64,000 bases of DNA from Methylobacterium gnaphalii (GTDB lineage: Bacteria; Pseudomonadota; Alphaproteobacteria; Rhizobiales; Beijerinckiaceae), in NCBI RefSeq assembly GCF_007992215.1, contig NZ_BJZV01000004.1, forward strand, positions 124,001 to 188,000, read 5' to 3'. Shown piece by piece: positions 50,369-60,043 of the stretch; position 1 is the stretch's first letter; each line of letters opens with the position of its first letter. Under the pieces are notes generated by a model. It saw only the letters and a program-made list of their open reading frames with translations, ran no database searches and was not told the DNA's origin. The position numbers and the translations under genes are program-made.

Positions 50369-51583
50369 ATGATGTACCGCTCGTTCGATGCCCAGTCGGA
50401 CTTCGCCCAGCAGACGCGCAGCTGGGGACGGATGTTGAACCAGGTGGTCTCGCCTTGGGCAGGCACGCCGTTCCGCGAACAGGCGAACTGGTGGTCGGCG
50501 GGCGCCCGCATGATGATGCGCGCGGGCCTCACCTTCGCCCGGCCGGATTACGGCATCCACGCGGTCACGGTCGGCAACCGCGAGGTGCCGGTTGTCGAGG
50601 AGGCGGTTGCGGCGACGCCCTTCGCCACGCTGCTGCGCTTCCGCAAGGACATCGAGAGCCCGCAGCCGAAGGTGTTGGTGCTCGCGCCGCTCTCTGGCCA
50701 TTTCGCGACGCTGCTGCGCGGCACCGTGCGCACCCTGCTCGCCGACCACGACGTCTACATCACCGACTGGCACAATGCCCGCGACGTGCCGGTCTCCGAG
50801 GGCGTGTTCGGCTTCGACGACTATGTCGACCACGTCGTGCGCTTCCTGGAGACGATGGGGGAGGGCTCGCACCTCGTCGCCGTCTGTCAGCCGGCCGTGC
50901 AGGCGCTGGCCGCCACCGCCGTGATGGCCCAGAGCGGGAACCCGGCCCAGCCGCGCAGCATGACGCTCATGGCCGGCCCGGTGGATTGCCGCATCAGCCC
51001 GACCTCCGTGAACGCGCTCGCCACCTCGAAGCCGATCGAGTGGTTCGAGAAGAACCTGATCAGCACGGTGAGCAGCCGCCACAGGGGCGCCGGCCGCCGG
51101 GTCTATCCGGGCTACATGCAGGTCGCGGCCTTCGTCTCGATGAATGCCGGGCGCCACAGCCAGGCCCATCAGGACTTGTTCTGGCACTACATGCGCGGCG
51201 AGTCGGACAAGGCGCGGGCCATCGAGACCTTCTACGACGAGTATTTCGCCGTGCTCGATCTCACCGCCGAGTTCTACCTCGAGACGGTCAAGACGGTGTT
51301 CCAGGACTACACTCTGGCGCGCAACGCGCTGACCCATCGCGGCGAGTCGATCGACATGCGCGCGATCCAGCGCACGGCGCTGATGACGGTGGAAGGCGAG
51401 CGCGACGACATCTGCGCAGTCGGCCAGACCATGGCCGCGCACGATCTCTGCGCAAGCCTGCCGGCCCATATGCGCAGCCACCATCTGCAGGCCGGCGTTG
51501 GCCATTACGGCGTGTTCTCGGGGCGCAAATGGGAGGGGCAGACCTACCCGCTGGTGCGCAACTTCATCCAGTCCCACGCATGA
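50369..51583 (+). CDS. phaZ: Intracellular polyhydroxyalkanoate (PHB) depolymerase
   Basis: 404 residues from the first of two ATGs after GGGAGG. The protein matches the PHB_depo_C type family: an N-terminal region with WGRMLNQVVSPWAGTPF, a core alpha/beta hydrolase with nucleophile Cys in AVCQPAVQ, Asp in GERDDICAVGQ and His in GVGHYGVFSG. It hydrolyses stored PHB granules in the cytosol. It is followed by irr after 112 bases with its own promoter. Confidence 0.9.
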   Translation: MMYRSFDAQSDFAQQTRSWGRMLNQVVSPWAGTPFREQANWWSAGARMMMRAGLTFARPDYGIHAVTVGNREVPVVEEAVAATPFATLLRFRKDIESPQPKVLVLAPLSGHFATLLRGTVRTLLADHDVYITDWHNARDVPVSEGVFGFDDYVDHVVRFLETMGEGSHLVAVCQPAVQALAATAVMAQSGNPAQPRSMTLMAGPVDCRISPTSVNALATSKPIEWFEKNLISTVSSRHRGAGRRVYPGYMQVAAFVSMNAGRHSQAHQDLFWHYMRGESDKARAIETFYDEYFAVLDLTAEFYLETVKTVFQDYTLARNALTHRGESIDMRAIQRTALMTVEGERDDICAVGQTMAAHDLCASLPAHMRSHHLQAGVGHYGVFSGRKWEGQTYPLVRNFIQSHA

Positions 51584-51622
51584 ACCCTGCGTTGGGCGCC
51601 GGGGACGGTTCCCCTGGCCAGC

Positions 51623-51651
51623 TTGCCGCAGGCAGCCCGGATCCGTATACT
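51623..51651 (+). promoter_or_regulatory. Probable sigma-70 promoter of irr
   Basis: TTGCCG, 17 bases, TATACT. Good spacing and two good hexamers, 45 bases before the irr ATG. Irr often represses its own promoter, but no clear ICE box was identified. Confidence 0.5.
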
Positions 51652-51695
51652 CTACCGCTATATGTTCTGGTGAAGAGTGAGCCCTTAGCCCGCCG

Positions 51696-52199
51696 ATGTC
51701 CGATCTGGTGCAGCTTCAGGCCGTGTTGAACGCACGTCCGTCATCCATTCCGAGCGAGGCCCCGGGCCGTCGCGGCTGCCCGCTGTCGGATCTGCGCGAC
51801 CGCTTGCGCCGCGCGGGCCTGCGCCCCACCCGTCAGCGCCTGTCGCTCGGCTGGCTGCTCTTCGGCCGTGGCGACCGCCACCTGACCGCGGAAATGCTGT
51901 ACGACGAGGCGATGCGGGCCAAGGTGCCGGTCTCCCTGGCCACCGTCTACAACACGCTGCACCAGTTCACCGAGGCCGGCCTGCTGCGCCAGCTCGCGCT
52001 CGATGGGTCGAAGGCCTATTTCGACACCAATCCGAGCGAGCACCACCACTTCTTCCTCGAGGAGGAGGGTGAGGTGATGGACATGCCGGAATGCGGCATC
52101 TCGGTCGAATCCCTGCCGAACGCGCCCGAGGGCATGGAGATCGCCGGCGTCGAGGTGATCGTGCGCCTGCGCCGCCGCGGAGCCTCCGGCCGCGCCTGA
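51696..52199 (+). CDS. irr: Iron response regulator Irr (Fur family)
   Basis: 167 residues. The Fur-like winged helix has LRRAGLRPTRQRLSLGWLLF and VSLATVYNTLHQF. The DTNPSEHHHFFLEEEGEV segment carries the His triplet (116-118) used for heme in Irr. An N-terminal heme regulatory motif GCP occurs at 27-29. Irr controls heme and iron genes under iron limitation and is degraded or inactivated through heme. Its own promoter and a strong terminator bracket it, so it is a single-gene transcript. Confidence 0.93.
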   Translation: MSDLVQLQAVLNARPSSIPSEAPGRRGCPLSDLRDRLRRAGLRPTRQRLSLGWLLFGRGDRHLTAEMLYDEAMRAKVPVSLATVYNTLHQFTEAGLLRQLALDGSKAYFDTNPSEHHHFFLEEEGEVMDMPECGISVESLPNAPEGMEIAGVEVIVRLRRRGASGRA

Positions 52200-52229
52200 T
52201 CCGGCCGGATCAACCAGTTTTCGAGAAAG

Positions 52230-52255
52230 GCCGGCGAGGGATCGCCGGCTTTTTT
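52230..52255 (+). terminator. Rho-independent terminator of irr
   Basis: GCCGGCGA, loop GGGA, TCGCCGGC, then T6. The stem is 8 bp and perfect. The T run abuts the stop codon of the opposing SH3 gene. Confidence 0.9.
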
Positions 52256-52800
52256 CATTCCACGGTCTCGTTCGGATACACGCCCCAGAGCCGCTCCTGG
52301 CGGATATAGCCGTCGACATCGCTGCGGCTCTGCGGCAGCGCGACGATGACGCGGCACCAGGTGCCGGTGCAGCTCTTTACGCTGCCGATGACGCCGGGCT
52401 CGAGCTTGGCCTCCTCGGTCGATCCGGCATCGGCGCGCGCGAGCAGCGGCACGGTGGAGGCCGCCTTCGCTCCCGTCGGCGGGGTGACGACGGCGGTGCG
52501 GCGTCCGGAGAGCAGGGAGTGCAGCACCCAGCCCTCGGTGCCCTCGGAATCGCGGATGCGGCGCCAGGTCTCAAACTCGGCGATGATCTCCACCGGCAGC
52601 CCGGCCCGGCGATAGACCCAGAGCGTGCGATGGTCCTTCGACGGCCCCTCGCGCAGGTTGACGCGGTCGGTCTTCAGGCTGGCATAGCGGGGCAGCGGCA
52701 GCTTGGTCGCGCGGCCACCCTCGGGAGGCGCGGCGCTGGCGGGGCTGAGGCCGGCGAGAAGGAAGGCGAGGGAAGTCCCGAGAATCGCGTGGCGCATCAT
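52255..52800 (-). CDS. Secreted SH3-domain protein
   Basis: 181 residues from an ATG after AAGGACG. A signal peptide (HAILGTSLAFLLAGLSPASA) precedes two bacterial SH3-like modules: RVNLREGPSKDHRTLWVYRRAGLPVEI and a second region with SVKSCTGTWCRVIV. Two Cys in the second module may pair. Such proteins sit in the periplasm and may bind the cell wall. It is convergent with irr and its terminator. Confidence 0.83.
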   Translation of the reverse strand: MMRHAILGTSLAFLLAGLSPASAAPPEGGRATKLPLPRYASLKTDRVNLREGPSKDHRTLWVYRRAGLPVEIIAEFETWRRIRDSEGTEGWVLHSLLSGRRTAVVTPPTGAKAASTVPLLARADAGSTEEAKLEPGVIGSVKSCTGTWCRVIVALPQSRSDVDGYIRQERLWGVYPNETVE

Positions 52801-53017
52801 CGATCGTCCTTGGCTCGTCGCCCGGAGCCGCGGGAGCTTGGCCCGCATTGTCTTCCGACCTCTCTCTGGTAGAGAAACCGGGAAGATGTGCGGCGGAGTT
52901 GAGCCCGCGGCGCCTCGGTCGATCGTTCCATCTGGCCGTGTCACGGTTAATGGAGCGTAAGTCCGGGCGCCGAGAACTCTGCCGGAAGCGTTGCGAGGAA
53001 ACCTCGCGGGAGGAACC

Positions 53018-54022
53018 ATGTCGTCGTTGAAGCGCAAGCCGCTCGTGGTGGTGACGCGCCGCCTGCCGGAGGCGGTCGAGGCGCGCATGCGCGAGCTCTT
53101 CGACACGCGCCTCAATCCGGACGACGCGCCCCTGGCGCAGGACGCCCTCGTTGCGGCGTTGCGCGAGGCCGACGTTCTGGTTCCCACCGTCACCGACGAG
53201 ATCGATGCGGGACTGCTCGCCCAGGCCGGCCCGAACCTCAAGCTGATCGCCAATTTCGGCAACGGCGTCGATCATATCGACGTCGGCACGGCGCTGGAGC
53301 GCGGCATCACCGTCACCAACACGCCGGGCGTGCTGACGGAAGACACCGCCGACATGACCATGGCGCTGATCCTGGCGGTTGCCCGCCGGGTCGCGGAAGG
53401 CGCGCGCATCATCCCCGAGGACAATTGGAGCACCGGCTGGTCGCCGACCTGGATGCTCGGCCGCCGCATCACCGGCAAGCGCCTCGGCATCGTCGGCATG
53501 GGCCGGATCGGCCAGGCTCTGGCCAAGCGCGCCAAGGCGTTCGGCCTGTCCATCCACTACCACAACCGCCGCCGGGTGCCCTCGGCGATCGAGCAGGAAC
53601 TCGGCGCGACCTACTGGGAGTCCCTCGACCAGATGCTGGCGCGCGTCGATGTGGTGTCGGTGAACTGCCCGCACACGCCGGCGACCTACCACCTGCTCTC
53701 GGCCCGCCGCCTGAAGCTGATGAAGCCCGAGGCCATCGTCGTGAACACCGCTCGCGGCGAGGTCATCGACGAGAACTCGCTGGCGCGCCTGATCGAGTCC
53801 GGCGACATCTCGGGCGCCGGCCTCGACGTGTTCGAGCAGGAGCCGGCGGTGAGCCCGCGCCTCGTGAAGCTCGCTCGCGCCGGCAAGGTGGTGCTGCTGC
53901 CGCATATGGGCTCGGCGACCCACGAGAGCCGCACCGATATGGGTGAGAAGGTCATCATCAACATCAAAACCTTCATGGACGGCCACCGGCCGCCGGACCG
54001 GATCCTCCCGAGCATGCTCTGA
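53018..54022 (+). CDS. D-isomer specific 2-hydroxyacid dehydrogenase (glyoxylate/hydroxypyruvate reductase-like)
   Basis: 334 residues from the ATG after GGGAGGAACC. The NAD(P) fold has GMGRIGQALAKRAKAFG. The catalytic Arg lies in NTARGEVID, Glu in LDVFEQEP and His in LLPHMGSATHE. The closest style is GyaR-type glyoxylate/hydroxypyruvate reductase; the serine-cycle hydroxypyruvate reductase is a different, shorter family member. The substrate is uncertain. Confidence 0.9.
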   Translation: MSSLKRKPLVVVTRRLPEAVEARMRELFDTRLNPDDAPLAQDALVAALREADVLVPTVTDEIDAGLLAQAGPNLKLIANFGNGVDHIDVGTALERGITVTNTPGVLTEDTADMTMALILAVARRVAEGARIIPEDNWSTGWSPTWMLGRRITGKRLGIVGMGRIGQALAKRAKAFGLSIHYHNRRRVPSAIEQELGATYWESLDQMLARVDVVSVNCPHTPATYHLLSARRLKLMKPEAIVVNTARGEVIDENSLARLIESGDISGAGLDVFEQEPAVSPRLVKLARAGKVVLLPHMGSATHESRTDMGEKVIINIKTFMDGHRPPDRILPSML

Positions 54023-54079
54023 GACGGGCTTTCAGCCTCGGGACGCGACGCCGTAGGACTGCGCCAGAAGGATCAGGCG

Positions 54080-54370
54080 ATGGCGGATGACAGCGAGCTC
54101 GACCGGACGATCGCTCCGCTGATCGCGCTGGCGCAGGAGGTTCTGCGCGGGAGCGCCTCCGCGGATACGGTCCAGGACGTGTCCGAGGAGGACTGGGGGG
54201 CTCTGCTCGACAGGATCCCGGCGCAGGCCCGGCAGAACGGCCTCGGCCTGCCGCTCGGCTGGCAGGAGGCCCTGACCCGTTACCGCGACCGTCAGCGGCT
54301 GCGGGCCGATGTCGACAACACCCGGCTCGCGGAGCAGGGTGAGGTGTTCAGCCGGGAAGACGACGCTTAG
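54080..54370 (+). CDS. Small acidic protein of unknown function
   Basis: 96 residues, soluble, mostly helical, acidic and Arg-rich at the C terminus (TRYRDRQRLRADVDNTR). No signal, membrane segment or recognised domain. It follows the dehydrogenase by 57 bases with GAAGGATCAGGCG before the ATG, so it may share that transcript. Its last 23 bases overlap the opposing CysZ-like gene. Confidence 0.6.
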   Translation: MADDSELDRTIAPLIALAQEVLRGSASADTVQDVSEEDWGALLDRIPAQARQNGLGLPLGWQEALTRYRDRQRLRADVDNTRLAEQGEVFSREDDA

Positions 54371-55073
54371 CGGCTGCAGCCGGTGCCTCGAGCAGCGCCT
54401 TGCGGCTCAATCCCTTGTGCACGTGGACCATGAGCGCGATGCCGAAGAGCGGCACGGCGAGGTTCACGATCGGCACCACCATCAGCCCCGCAAGCGCGGC
54501 CCCCGCGGTGAGCGTCGTGAGGTTGAAGTGCCGGCGCATCGCCTGCGCCTCGGCGATCGGCCGGAAGCGGCTGGCGGCGGCCTCGAAATATTCGCGGCTG
54601 AGCAGGTAGGCATTGGCGCCGAAGAAGGCGACGAGGTTCACGCCCGGCACGAAGATCAGGAGCAGCGCGACGAGGTTCACCACCAGCGCCAGCCCGGCGA
54701 AGCGCAGAGCGTAGAGCAGGGCCTGACTCCAGGGCAGGGCGCGGCCGGGCGGATCGTTCGGGAAGTCGGTGCGCTCGACGATCTCGGCGGCATCGTCGAG
54801 GAAGAAGCCGGCGACCAGGATCGAGACCGCCGGCATGATGTAGGCGAGGGCCACGAACAGCCCGGCGCCGGCCAGGAAGAACGCGATGGTGTCGAGGATC
54901 GGGTAGTCGGCCGCGATGTGGTGGCTCGCCTGGAACCACTGGATCAGCCGCGTCAGCGCGAACCAGACCACGATCAGGAGGCCGAGCGTCAGCGCCAGCG
55001 ATTTCAGGAGGATCGCCCGCATGGCAGGCGAGAAGACCTGGCGCAGGGCCGCGGCGGCGGCTTTGATCAGCAT
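54348..55073 (-). CDS. EI24/CysZ-like membrane protein
   Basis: 241 residues. Membrane segments: ILLKSLALTLGLLIVVWFAL, FFLAGAGLFVALAYIMPAVSILVAGF, FAGLALVVNLVALLLIFVPG and GAALAGLMVVPIVNLAVPLFG. The layout, with a cytosolic helix containing REYFEAAASRF, matches the EI24/CysZ family, some of which import sulfate. A sulfate role is not established here. It is convergent with the small acidic gene. Confidence 0.8.
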   Translation of the reverse strand: MLIKAAAAALRQVFSPAMRAILLKSLALTLGLLIVVWFALTRLIQWFQASHHIAADYPILDTIAFFLAGAGLFVALAYIMPAVSILVAGFFLDDAAEIVERTDFPNDPPGRALPWSQALLYALRFAGLALVVNLVALLLIFVPGVNLVAFFGANAYLLSREYFEAAASRFRPIAEAQAMRRHFNLTTLTAGAALAGLMVVPIVNLAVPLFGIALMVHVHKGLSRKALLEAPAAAAKRRLPG

Positions 55074-55199
55074 CGGGGGTCCGCTTGTGCAACGACGTCG
55101 CGAGGGGTTCTCGCCGTACTCTGTCCTCCGTGCAAGGGCGGGTCCTTTCGCGGAGCCGCGCGTTCTCCCCCGCGAGCACATACTGAAGCGGAGCCGAGC

Positions 55200-56144
55200 A
55201 TGCCGAGAACCGTCGCCCTGCTGATTGCGGGCACCCTGCTGGCTTCGCCGGCCGCAGCGCACGAGGTCGGCGCCTGGGCCGGGGCGAGCACGGCGCCGGC
55301 CGAGCGCTCGGAGGTCGCCGTCGCGGCGGTCGACGGCAAGGCTTACGTGGTGGGCGACTATAACGGCGAGACCGAGCTTCTGATCTACGACCTCGCGGGG
55401 GACAGCTGGAGCCGCGGCGCGCCGTTTCCCTATCCCGTGCACCACACCATGGCGGTGGGGCAGGGCGGCCTGATCTACGTGTTCGGCGGCTACGTGAACG
55501 GCTGGGAGGCGACGGACAAGGCTTGGGCCTACGACCCGAAGACGAATGCCTGGACGCCGCGCGCGCCGCTGCCGACCGCCCGCGCGGCCGGCGGCGCGAC
55601 GCTGCTCGACGGCAGGATCCACGTCGTCGGCGGCAGCATCTCTGGCCGCAAGAACAACCCCGCTCACGAGGTCTACGACCCCGCGACCGATCGCTGGACC
55701 AAAGCCGCGCCGCTGCCGACGCCGCGCGATCACCTCGCGGTGCAGGCCCTCGGCGGCAAGATCGTCGCGGTCGGCGGAAGGGTCGACGGCAGCTCGGCCC
55801 AGAACCTCACGGCGAACCAGGTCTATGATCCTGCCAAGGATGCCTGGAGCGAGGCCGCACCGCTGCCGACGGCCCGCAGCGGCACCGCCTCGGCGGTCCT
55901 GGGGCAGGATGTCTACGTGATCGGCGGCGAGTCGAACCAGAAGACCTACGACGAGGTCGAGGCCTTCGACCTTCCGAAGAACTTCTGGCGCAGCCTCGCC
56001 AGACTGCCGACGGCCCGGCACGGCTTTGGCGCAGTGACCTATGACGGCCGGATCTACACCATCGTCGGCAGCCCGAAGCCCGGCGGGTTCAAGTCGGGTA
56101 CGGTGGAGGTGTTCGACCCGAAAGGCGGCCCGGCAACACGCTGA
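55200..56144 (+). CDS. Secreted Kelch-repeat beta-propeller protein
   Basis: 314 residues. The signal peptide (PRTVALLIAGTLLASPAAA) is followed by about six Kelch blades, each with a YD or FD then W, and PLPTAR motifs (YDPKTNAWTPRAPLPTAR; YDPATDRWTKAAPLPTPR; YDPAKDAWSEAAPLPTAR). Periplasmic or secreted; in bacteria such propellers bind or modify sugars (for example sialate mutarotase), but this one cannot be assigned. The start follows GCGGAG. Confidence 0.85.
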   Translation: MPRTVALLIAGTLLASPAAAHEVGAWAGASTAPAERSEVAVAAVDGKAYVVGDYNGETELLIYDLAGDSWSRGAPFPYPVHHTMAVGQGGLIYVFGGYVNGWEATDKAWAYDPKTNAWTPRAPLPTARAAGGATLLDGRIHVVGGSISGRKNNPAHEVYDPATDRWTKAAPLPTPRDHLAVQALGGKIVAVGGRVDGSSAQNLTANQVYDPAKDAWSEAAPLPTARSGTASAVLGQDVYVIGGESNQKTYDEVEAFDLPKNFWRSLARLPTARHGFGAVTYDGRIYTIVGSPKPGGFKSGTVEVFDPKGGPATR

Positions 56145-56312
56145 GGTTCCTCTGCCGGTCCTTCGGTGATGGGATCGTGGGGCAGCCTCGGAATGACGAC
56201 GGTCGGGCGGAGGTTGCGCCAGGCACAGGGCCGACATGCCCCTGCTCGGGCCTGCGGAACGGCGCGCTCGTCGCTAGGTTGCGGACATGCTGCGCTGCAA
56301 AATGGATTGGCT

Positions 56313-57551
56313 GTGACGAATTCTTCCGCTGTTTGTTGCGACGACAATCCTGCGCTCGATGCCGGAGGCGAGGTGTCTCCCTCGCTCGTCATCCTCGCGC
56401 TCGCCGTCGGCGGTTTCTCGATCGGCACGACCGAATTCGCCTCGATGAGCCTGCTGCCGGAATTTGCACCGGCTTTGGGCATCGACGCACCGACGGCCGG
56501 CCACGTGATCAGCGCCTACGCGCTCGGCGTGGTGGTGGGCGCACCGGTGATCGCGGTGCTCGCGGCGCGGATCGCGCGGCGGACGCTGCTCGTCGGCCTG
56601 ATGGTGATGTTTGCCATCGGCAACCTGCTCTCCGCCCTGGCGCCGAGCTACGCGGCGATGATGGCCTTCCGCTTCATCGCCGGCCTGCCGCACGGTGCCT
56701 ATTTCGGCGTGGCCATGCTGCTCGCCGCCTCACTGGTGCCCCACGCGAAACGGGCGCAGGCGGCAGCGAGGGTGCTCACGGGCCTCACCGTCGCCACAGT
56801 GGTCGGCGTGCCGCTCGCCAATGTCATCGGCCAGATCTTCGGCTGGCGCTGGAGTTTCGGGATCGTCGCCGGGCTCGCTCTGCTGACGGCCGCCCTGGTG
56901 CGGCTCTACGCGCCCCTGAGCCCGCCCATTGCGGGGGCGAGCCCGCTGCGGGAACTCGGTGCGCTCAAGCGCCGACAGGTCTGGCTGACGCTCGGCATCG
57001 GCGCCATCGGCTTCGGCGGCATGTTCTCGATGTACACCTACCTCGCCTCGACCATGCTGTCGGTGACGCGGGTCTCGCCGGCCCTGATCCCCGTGGCTCT
57101 CGCCGTCTTCGGCGCGGGACTGACCATCGGCAATCTCGGCTGGGCCTGGATCGCGGACCGCTCCGGCAAGCTTATGCTGTCGGCGGGCGCGACCTTGGTG
57201 TGGAGCGCCGTGGTGCTCGCCCTCTACCCGGCTGCGACCGCGAGCCTCTGGACGCTGCTGCCCGTCGTCTTCCTGATCGGCTGCAGCGGCGGCCTTGCCA
57301 CCATCCTGCAGACCCGCCTGATGGATGTGGCGGAGGACGCACAGACGCTCGCCGCGGCACTCAACCACTCCGCCTTCAACGTCGCCAACGCCCTCGGTCC
57401 CTGGCTTGCCGGCCTCGCCATCGCCGCCGGCTTCGGCCTGCCGTCGACGGGTTGGGTCGGCGTCGCCCTGGCGCTCGGCGGCCTTGCCGTCTGGGCCGTG
57501 TCGCTGGCGCTCGATCGCGGCCGGGCGCCAGCGGTGCGCCCGGCCGTGTGA
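56313..57551 (+). CDS. Major facilitator superfamily efflux transporter (DHA1/AraJ type)
   Basis: 412 residues from a GTG; a second GTG at 56373 with GGAGG just before it is a good alternative and gives MSPSLVILALAVGGFSIGTTE. Twelve membrane segments. The loop 2-3 motif is weak (ARIARRTLLVG), and segment 4 holds MAFRFIAGLPHGAYFG, typical of sugar-efflux/AraJ members. Substrate unknown. Convergent with the following oxidoreductase (4 bases apart). Confidence 0.87.
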   Translation: MTNSSAVCCDDNPALDAGGEVSPSLVILALAVGGFSIGTTEFASMSLLPEFAPALGIDAPTAGHVISAYALGVVVGAPVIAVLAARIARRTLLVGLMVMFAIGNLLSALAPSYAAMMAFRFIAGLPHGAYFGVAMLLAASLVPHAKRAQAAARVLTGLTVATVVGVPLANVIGQIFGWRWSFGIVAGLALLTAALVRLYAPLSPPIAGASPLRELGALKRRQVWLTLGIGAIGFGGMFSMYTYLASTMLSVTRVSPALIPVALAVFGAGLTIGNLGWAWIADRSGKLMLSAGATLVWSAVVLALYPAATASLWTLLPVVFLIGCSGGLATILQTRLMDVAEDAQTLAAALNHSAFNVANALGPWLAGLAIAAGFGLPSTGWVGVALALGGLAVWAVSLALDRGRAPAVRPAV

Positions 57552-57555
57552 GGCC

Positions 57556-58431
57556 TTAAGACTGCCCGCTGCGCCGCGCCGCCACGGTGGCCAGCGCCGC
57601 GAAGTCGCGCTCGCCGTCGCCGTGGCTGATCGCGTCGATGAGGTTGTCGCGCAGCACGCTGGCGAAAGGCATTGGCACCCCGGCGCCCTCCGCCGCTGCA
57701 AGGACGAGGCGGATGTCCTTGGCACCGAGCCGTAGGGTGAAGCCCGGCGGCTCGTAGCGGTCCTCGGCGATCAGCGCGCCGTAGCCCTTGTAGACGGGCG
57801 AGGCGAACAGCGTGTTGGTCAGAAGGTCGAGCAGCGCGGCCTTCGAGACGCCGTGGCCCTCGGCGAAGGCCGAGGCCTCGCCCATGGCCTCGATCGCCGA
57901 GACGATCATGAAATTGCCGGCGAGCTTCACGGCATTCGCGGCCGAAGGCTCCGAGCCGAAGCGCCAGGTTTTGGCACCCATCGCGTCGAGGAGCGGCTGC
58001 ACCTTCGTGATGGCAGCATCGTCGCCGGCCGCAACGATGTTCAGGGCCGCGTTCGCTGCCGCCTCCGGCCGCCCGAAGACGGGGGCAGCGACATAGGCTA
58101 CGCCGGCGCGCTCGTGGATTGGAGCCAGCTCCCTGGCAAGCGCGACCGCCACCGTCGACATGCTGACATGCACGGCCGGCCGCTCGGCACCGTCGAGCAG
58201 GCCGCCCTCGACGATCACCGAGCGGAGCGCCGCATCGTCGGCGAGCATGGTGATCGCCGCGTCGCCCCGGAACGCCTCGGCCGCGGTGGCGACGCGCGTC
58301 GCGCCCTCGATGCCGTTTGCAGCCTCGGGCGAGCGGTTCCACACCCGGACGGTATGGCCCGCCTTCACGAGGTTGGCGGCCATGGCCTGGCCCATGCGGC
58401 CAAGTCCCAGAAATCCGATATCCATGCTCAT
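57556..58431 (-). CDS. NAD(P)-dependent beta-hydroxyacid dehydrogenase (HIBADH family)
   Basis: 291 residues. The dinucleotide site is GFLGLGRMGQAMAANLVKAGH. The substrate loop VSMSTV and catalytic Lys in NAVKLAGNFM follow. Members include 3-hydroxyisobutyrate, tartronate semialdehyde and imine reductases; the substrate is not resolved. The ATG follows GAGGCGGAG. It diverges from a DHA2 transporter. Confidence 0.88.
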   Translation of the reverse strand: MSMDIGFLGLGRMGQAMAANLVKAGHTVRVWNRSPEAANGIEGATRVATAAEAFRGDAAITMLADDAALRSVIVEGGLLDGAERPAVHVSMSTVAVALARELAPIHERAGVAYVAAPVFGRPEAAANAALNIVAAGDDAAITKVQPLLDAMGAKTWRFGSEPSAANAVKLAGNFMIVSAIEAMGEASAFAEGHGVSKAALLDLLTNTLFASPVYKGYGALIAEDRYEPPGFTLRLGAKDIRLVLAAAEGAGVPMPFASVLRDNLIDAISHGDGERDFAALATVAARRSGQS

Positions 58432-58572
58432 CTCCGCCTCGGTAGGTCTTGCGGAACGCCAGGGGCCGCCGCGGAACGCATCACGGCGCCAGGCGACGGT
58501 TGCGGGTCGACCGCGCAGGGAAGATAGGGCATCGCCTCGCCCACATCGCCGCTGGAGGTCTTCCGCGACAGC

Positions 58573-59961
58573 ATGACCGACACGCCTCAAGACGGCCTCC
58601 CGATCCGTGAGCGCCTGCTCGCGCTCCTGGCAATCGCGCTGGCGATGACGCTGGCGGTGCTCGACGGCGCGATCGTGAACGTGGCGCTGCCGGCCATGGC
58701 GAGGGATCTCGCCGTGCGGCCGGACCAGGCGATCTTCCTCGTCAACGGCTACCAGATCGCGGTGACCGCCTCGCTGTTGCCGCTGGCGGCGCTCGGCGAC
58801 GGCATCGGCTATCGCAAGATCTATCTCGGGGGCCTGTCGGTCTTCACCCTGGCCTCGGCCGCCTGCGCCTACGCGCCCTCGCTCGACCTGCTGATCGTCG
58901 CGCGGATCGCGCAAGGGCTCGGCGCGGCGGGCATCATGAGCGTGAACATCGCGCTGGTGCGCTTCATCTACCCGGCGCGGCTGATCGGGCGCGGTGTCGG
59001 CAACGTCGCGCTCATCGTCGCCGTGGCCTCCGCCGCCGGACCGACGGTGGCCGCCGCGATCCTCTCGGTGGCGACCTGGCACTGGCTCTTCCTGGTGAAC
59101 CTGCCGGTGGGCCTGGCGGCCCTGCTCGTCGGAGCGCGCACGCTGCCCCACACGCCGGCGAGCGGGCGCCGGCTCGATCTCCCGAGCAGCGTGCTCAACG
59201 CCCTGACCTTCGGCCGCGTCATCATCGGCGTCGACGGGCTCGGCAGCGCCGAGAGCCGCCCGCTCGCCTTCGCCGAGCTCGGGGGGGCCCTCGTCATCGG
59301 CACCGTCTTCGTGCGCCGCCAGCTCGCCCTGCCGGCGCCGCTGCTGCCGGTCGACCTGCTGCGCATCCCGGCCTTCGCGCTCTCCATGGCTAGCTCGATC
59401 TGCGCCTTCTCCTCGCAGATGACCGCCTTCGTGGCGCTGCCCTTCTACCTGCAGGACGTGCTGCATCTCTCGGCGACGCAGACCGGCCTGCTGATGACGC
59501 CCTGGCCGATCGCGGTGGCCGCGATGGCGCCCTTCGCCGGGCGGCTCTCCGACCGCTATCCGCCGGGTCTGCTCGGCGGGATCGGCCTCGCGACCATGGC
59601 GGCCGGGCTCACCGGCGTGGTGCTGCTGCCGGCCGATCCCTCGACGCTCGACATCGTCTGGCGGCTGAGCCTCACCGGGCTCGGCTTCGGCCTGTTCCAG
59701 TCGCCGAACAACCGACTGATCATCACCAGCGCCCCGCCGGAGCGCAGCGGCGGCGCCAGCGGCATGCAATCGACGGCGCGGCTGACCGGCCAGTCGCTCG
59801 GTGCGGCGCTCGTCGCGGTGCTGTTCGGGCTCACCCATGCCGACGGCGCGGGCGGCAGCCCGGCCCGTGCCGTGCTGTTCTCGCTTGCGGCCGCCATCGC
59901 GCTGGCGCTCACCGGGACGGTCACCAGCGTCCTGAGGAAGCCGCGGCCCGCAAAGTCATAG
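58573..59961 (+). CDS. MFS multidrug exporter, DHA2-like (14 membrane segments)
   Basis: 462 residues. The N terminus LLAIALAMTLAVLDGAIVNVALP is the DHA2 signature. Loop motifs GDGIGYRKIYLGG and MSVNIALVRFIYPARLIGRG are family-typical, and the C-terminal half has FGLFQSPNNRLIITSAPPERSGGASGMQ. It probably exports hydrophobic drugs by proton antiport. No repressor gene is next to it. It may be co-transcribed with the following SDR gene (82 bases apart). Confidence 0.9.
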   Translation: MTDTPQDGLPIRERLLALLAIALAMTLAVLDGAIVNVALPAMARDLAVRPDQAIFLVNGYQIAVTASLLPLAALGDGIGYRKIYLGGLSVFTLASAACAYAPSLDLLIVARIAQGLGAAGIMSVNIALVRFIYPARLIGRGVGNVALIVAVASAAGPTVAAAILSVATWHWLFLVNLPVGLAALLVGARTLPHTPASGRRLDLPSSVLNALTFGRVIIGVDGLGSAESRPLAFAELGGALVIGTVFVRRQLALPAPLLPVDLLRIPAFALSMASSICAFSSQMTAFVALPFYLQDVLHLSATQTGLLMTPWPIAVAAMAPFAGRLSDRYPPGLLGGIGLATMAAGLTGVVLLPADPSTLDIVWRLSLTGLGFGLFQSPNNRLIITSAPPERSGGASGMQSTARLTGQSLGAALVAVLFGLTHADGAGGSPARAVLFSLAAAIALALTGTVTSVLRKPRPAKS

Positions 59962-60043
59962 GGCGGGCATGGTCGATCGGTGCGCCCGTTCCTACGTTGC
60001 AGATGCGGGCGGGCGAGACCTTCAAGACGACGCGAGTGCAATC

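Noticed and set aside
56177..57559. A plus-strand frame shifted relative to the MFS gene (460 codons)
   Set aside because: Arg-rich and without membrane segments; the other frame gives a clean 12-helix transporter.
57556..59838. A 760-codon minus-strand frame extending the HIBADH-family gene
   Set aside because: The true protein begins at MSMDIGFLGLG (58431) after a good ribosome site. The extension is antisense to the DHA2 transporter.
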